NCBI GenBank assembly: GCA_047638975.1
Contig: JBLINB010000036.1
Location: 1-16,006, forward strand
Origin: JAPKEZ01 sp047638975
GTDB taxonomy: Bacteria; Planctomycetota; UBA1135
Direction of reading: 5' to 3'
Length of the DNA: 16,006 nucleotides
Position numbers and translations under genes: made by a program
Shown: positions 15,900 through 16,006 of the stretch, piece after piece
How positions within the stretch are numbered: the stretch's first letter is position 1
Layout: the number at the start of each line of letters is the position of its first letter
The notes under the pieces: model-generated
Seen by the model: only the letters and a program-made list of their open reading frames with translations
Told to the model about the DNA's origin: nothing
Database searches by the model: none

Positions 15900-16006
15900 A
15901 TGGGCTGGTTCCAACGCTTATTCTCAGGAGCAAATAATAACGACCTACATCGTAATCGCTCCTCGAACCAAGCCCCTGCTTCTGCTGAACTCAGCGAAGA
16001 ATTAAG
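15900..16006 (+). CDS. N-terminus of an unidentified gene, cut by the window edge
   Basis: An open frame from ATG 15900 runs to the window end. The product begins MGWFQRLFSGANNND and continues with a Ser/Ala/Asn-rich, probably disordered stretch. The start resembles the amphipathic MxWxxRLF beginnings of many small or membrane-associated proteins, but no family can be named from 35 residues. It is divergent from the YyaL-like gene. No Shine-Dalgarno sequence is seen before the ATG. Confidence 0.5.
   Translation, partial: MGWFQRLFSGANNNDLHRNRSSNQAPASAELSEEL

Overview
This window comes from a bacterial chromosome, most likely an uncultured, possibly marine, gammaproteobacterium. The evidence is the gene set and its protein signatures: BioB/BioF/BioD/BioA, a DeaD/CsdA-type helicase with a C-terminal DbpA domain, an MltA lipoprotein and an HI0933-type flavoprotein. 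Spacing is tight and base composition is moderate. No mobile element, CRISPR array, rRNA or tRNA was seen. Shine-Dalgarno signals are generally weak, and many genes touch or overlap. 

Left part, plus strand (1-1586): the tail of an unidentified gene runs 1 nt from a Nudix hydrolase. Next comes an AT-rich stretch (about 625-986) holding what looks like a frameshifted small gene, and then a glutathione S-transferase-like gene (1020-1586). The GST gene is the most interesting object here. Its reading frame carries an in-frame TGA exactly where relatives have the Cys of an RRCPYA-type active site. A hairpin with a GGU loop begins 14 nt after the TGA, and the loop itself lies 19 nt after it. I read this as a probable selenocysteine-containing GST-like protein with a bacterial SECIS element. 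The alternative is a nonsense mutation. 

Centre-left: two genes on the minus strand, a lipoprotein lytic transglycosylase (MltA) followed by a large exported protein with an N-terminal DUF1028 (Ntn-hydrolase-like) domain, converge on the GST gene. A divergent plus-strand esterase of the enterochelin-esterase-like family follows. 

Centre to right, minus strand (15841 down to 6113): seven closely spaced co-directional genes. In transcription order they are a YyaL/DUF255 thioredoxin-domain protein, bioB, a fused bioF-bioD gene, bioA, deaD, an unnamed ferritin-like di-iron protein and an HI0933-family flavoprotein. The three bio genes overlap by 4 nt and 1 nt and encode the last four steps of biotin synthesis, with KAPA synthase and dethiobiotin synthetase in one polypeptide. 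DeaD and the two redox proteins follow at gaps of 4 to 15 nt. A perfect 15-bp hairpin lies inside the start of the ferritin-like gene, just after deaD. At the right edge a divergent plus-strand gene begins and runs out of the window.
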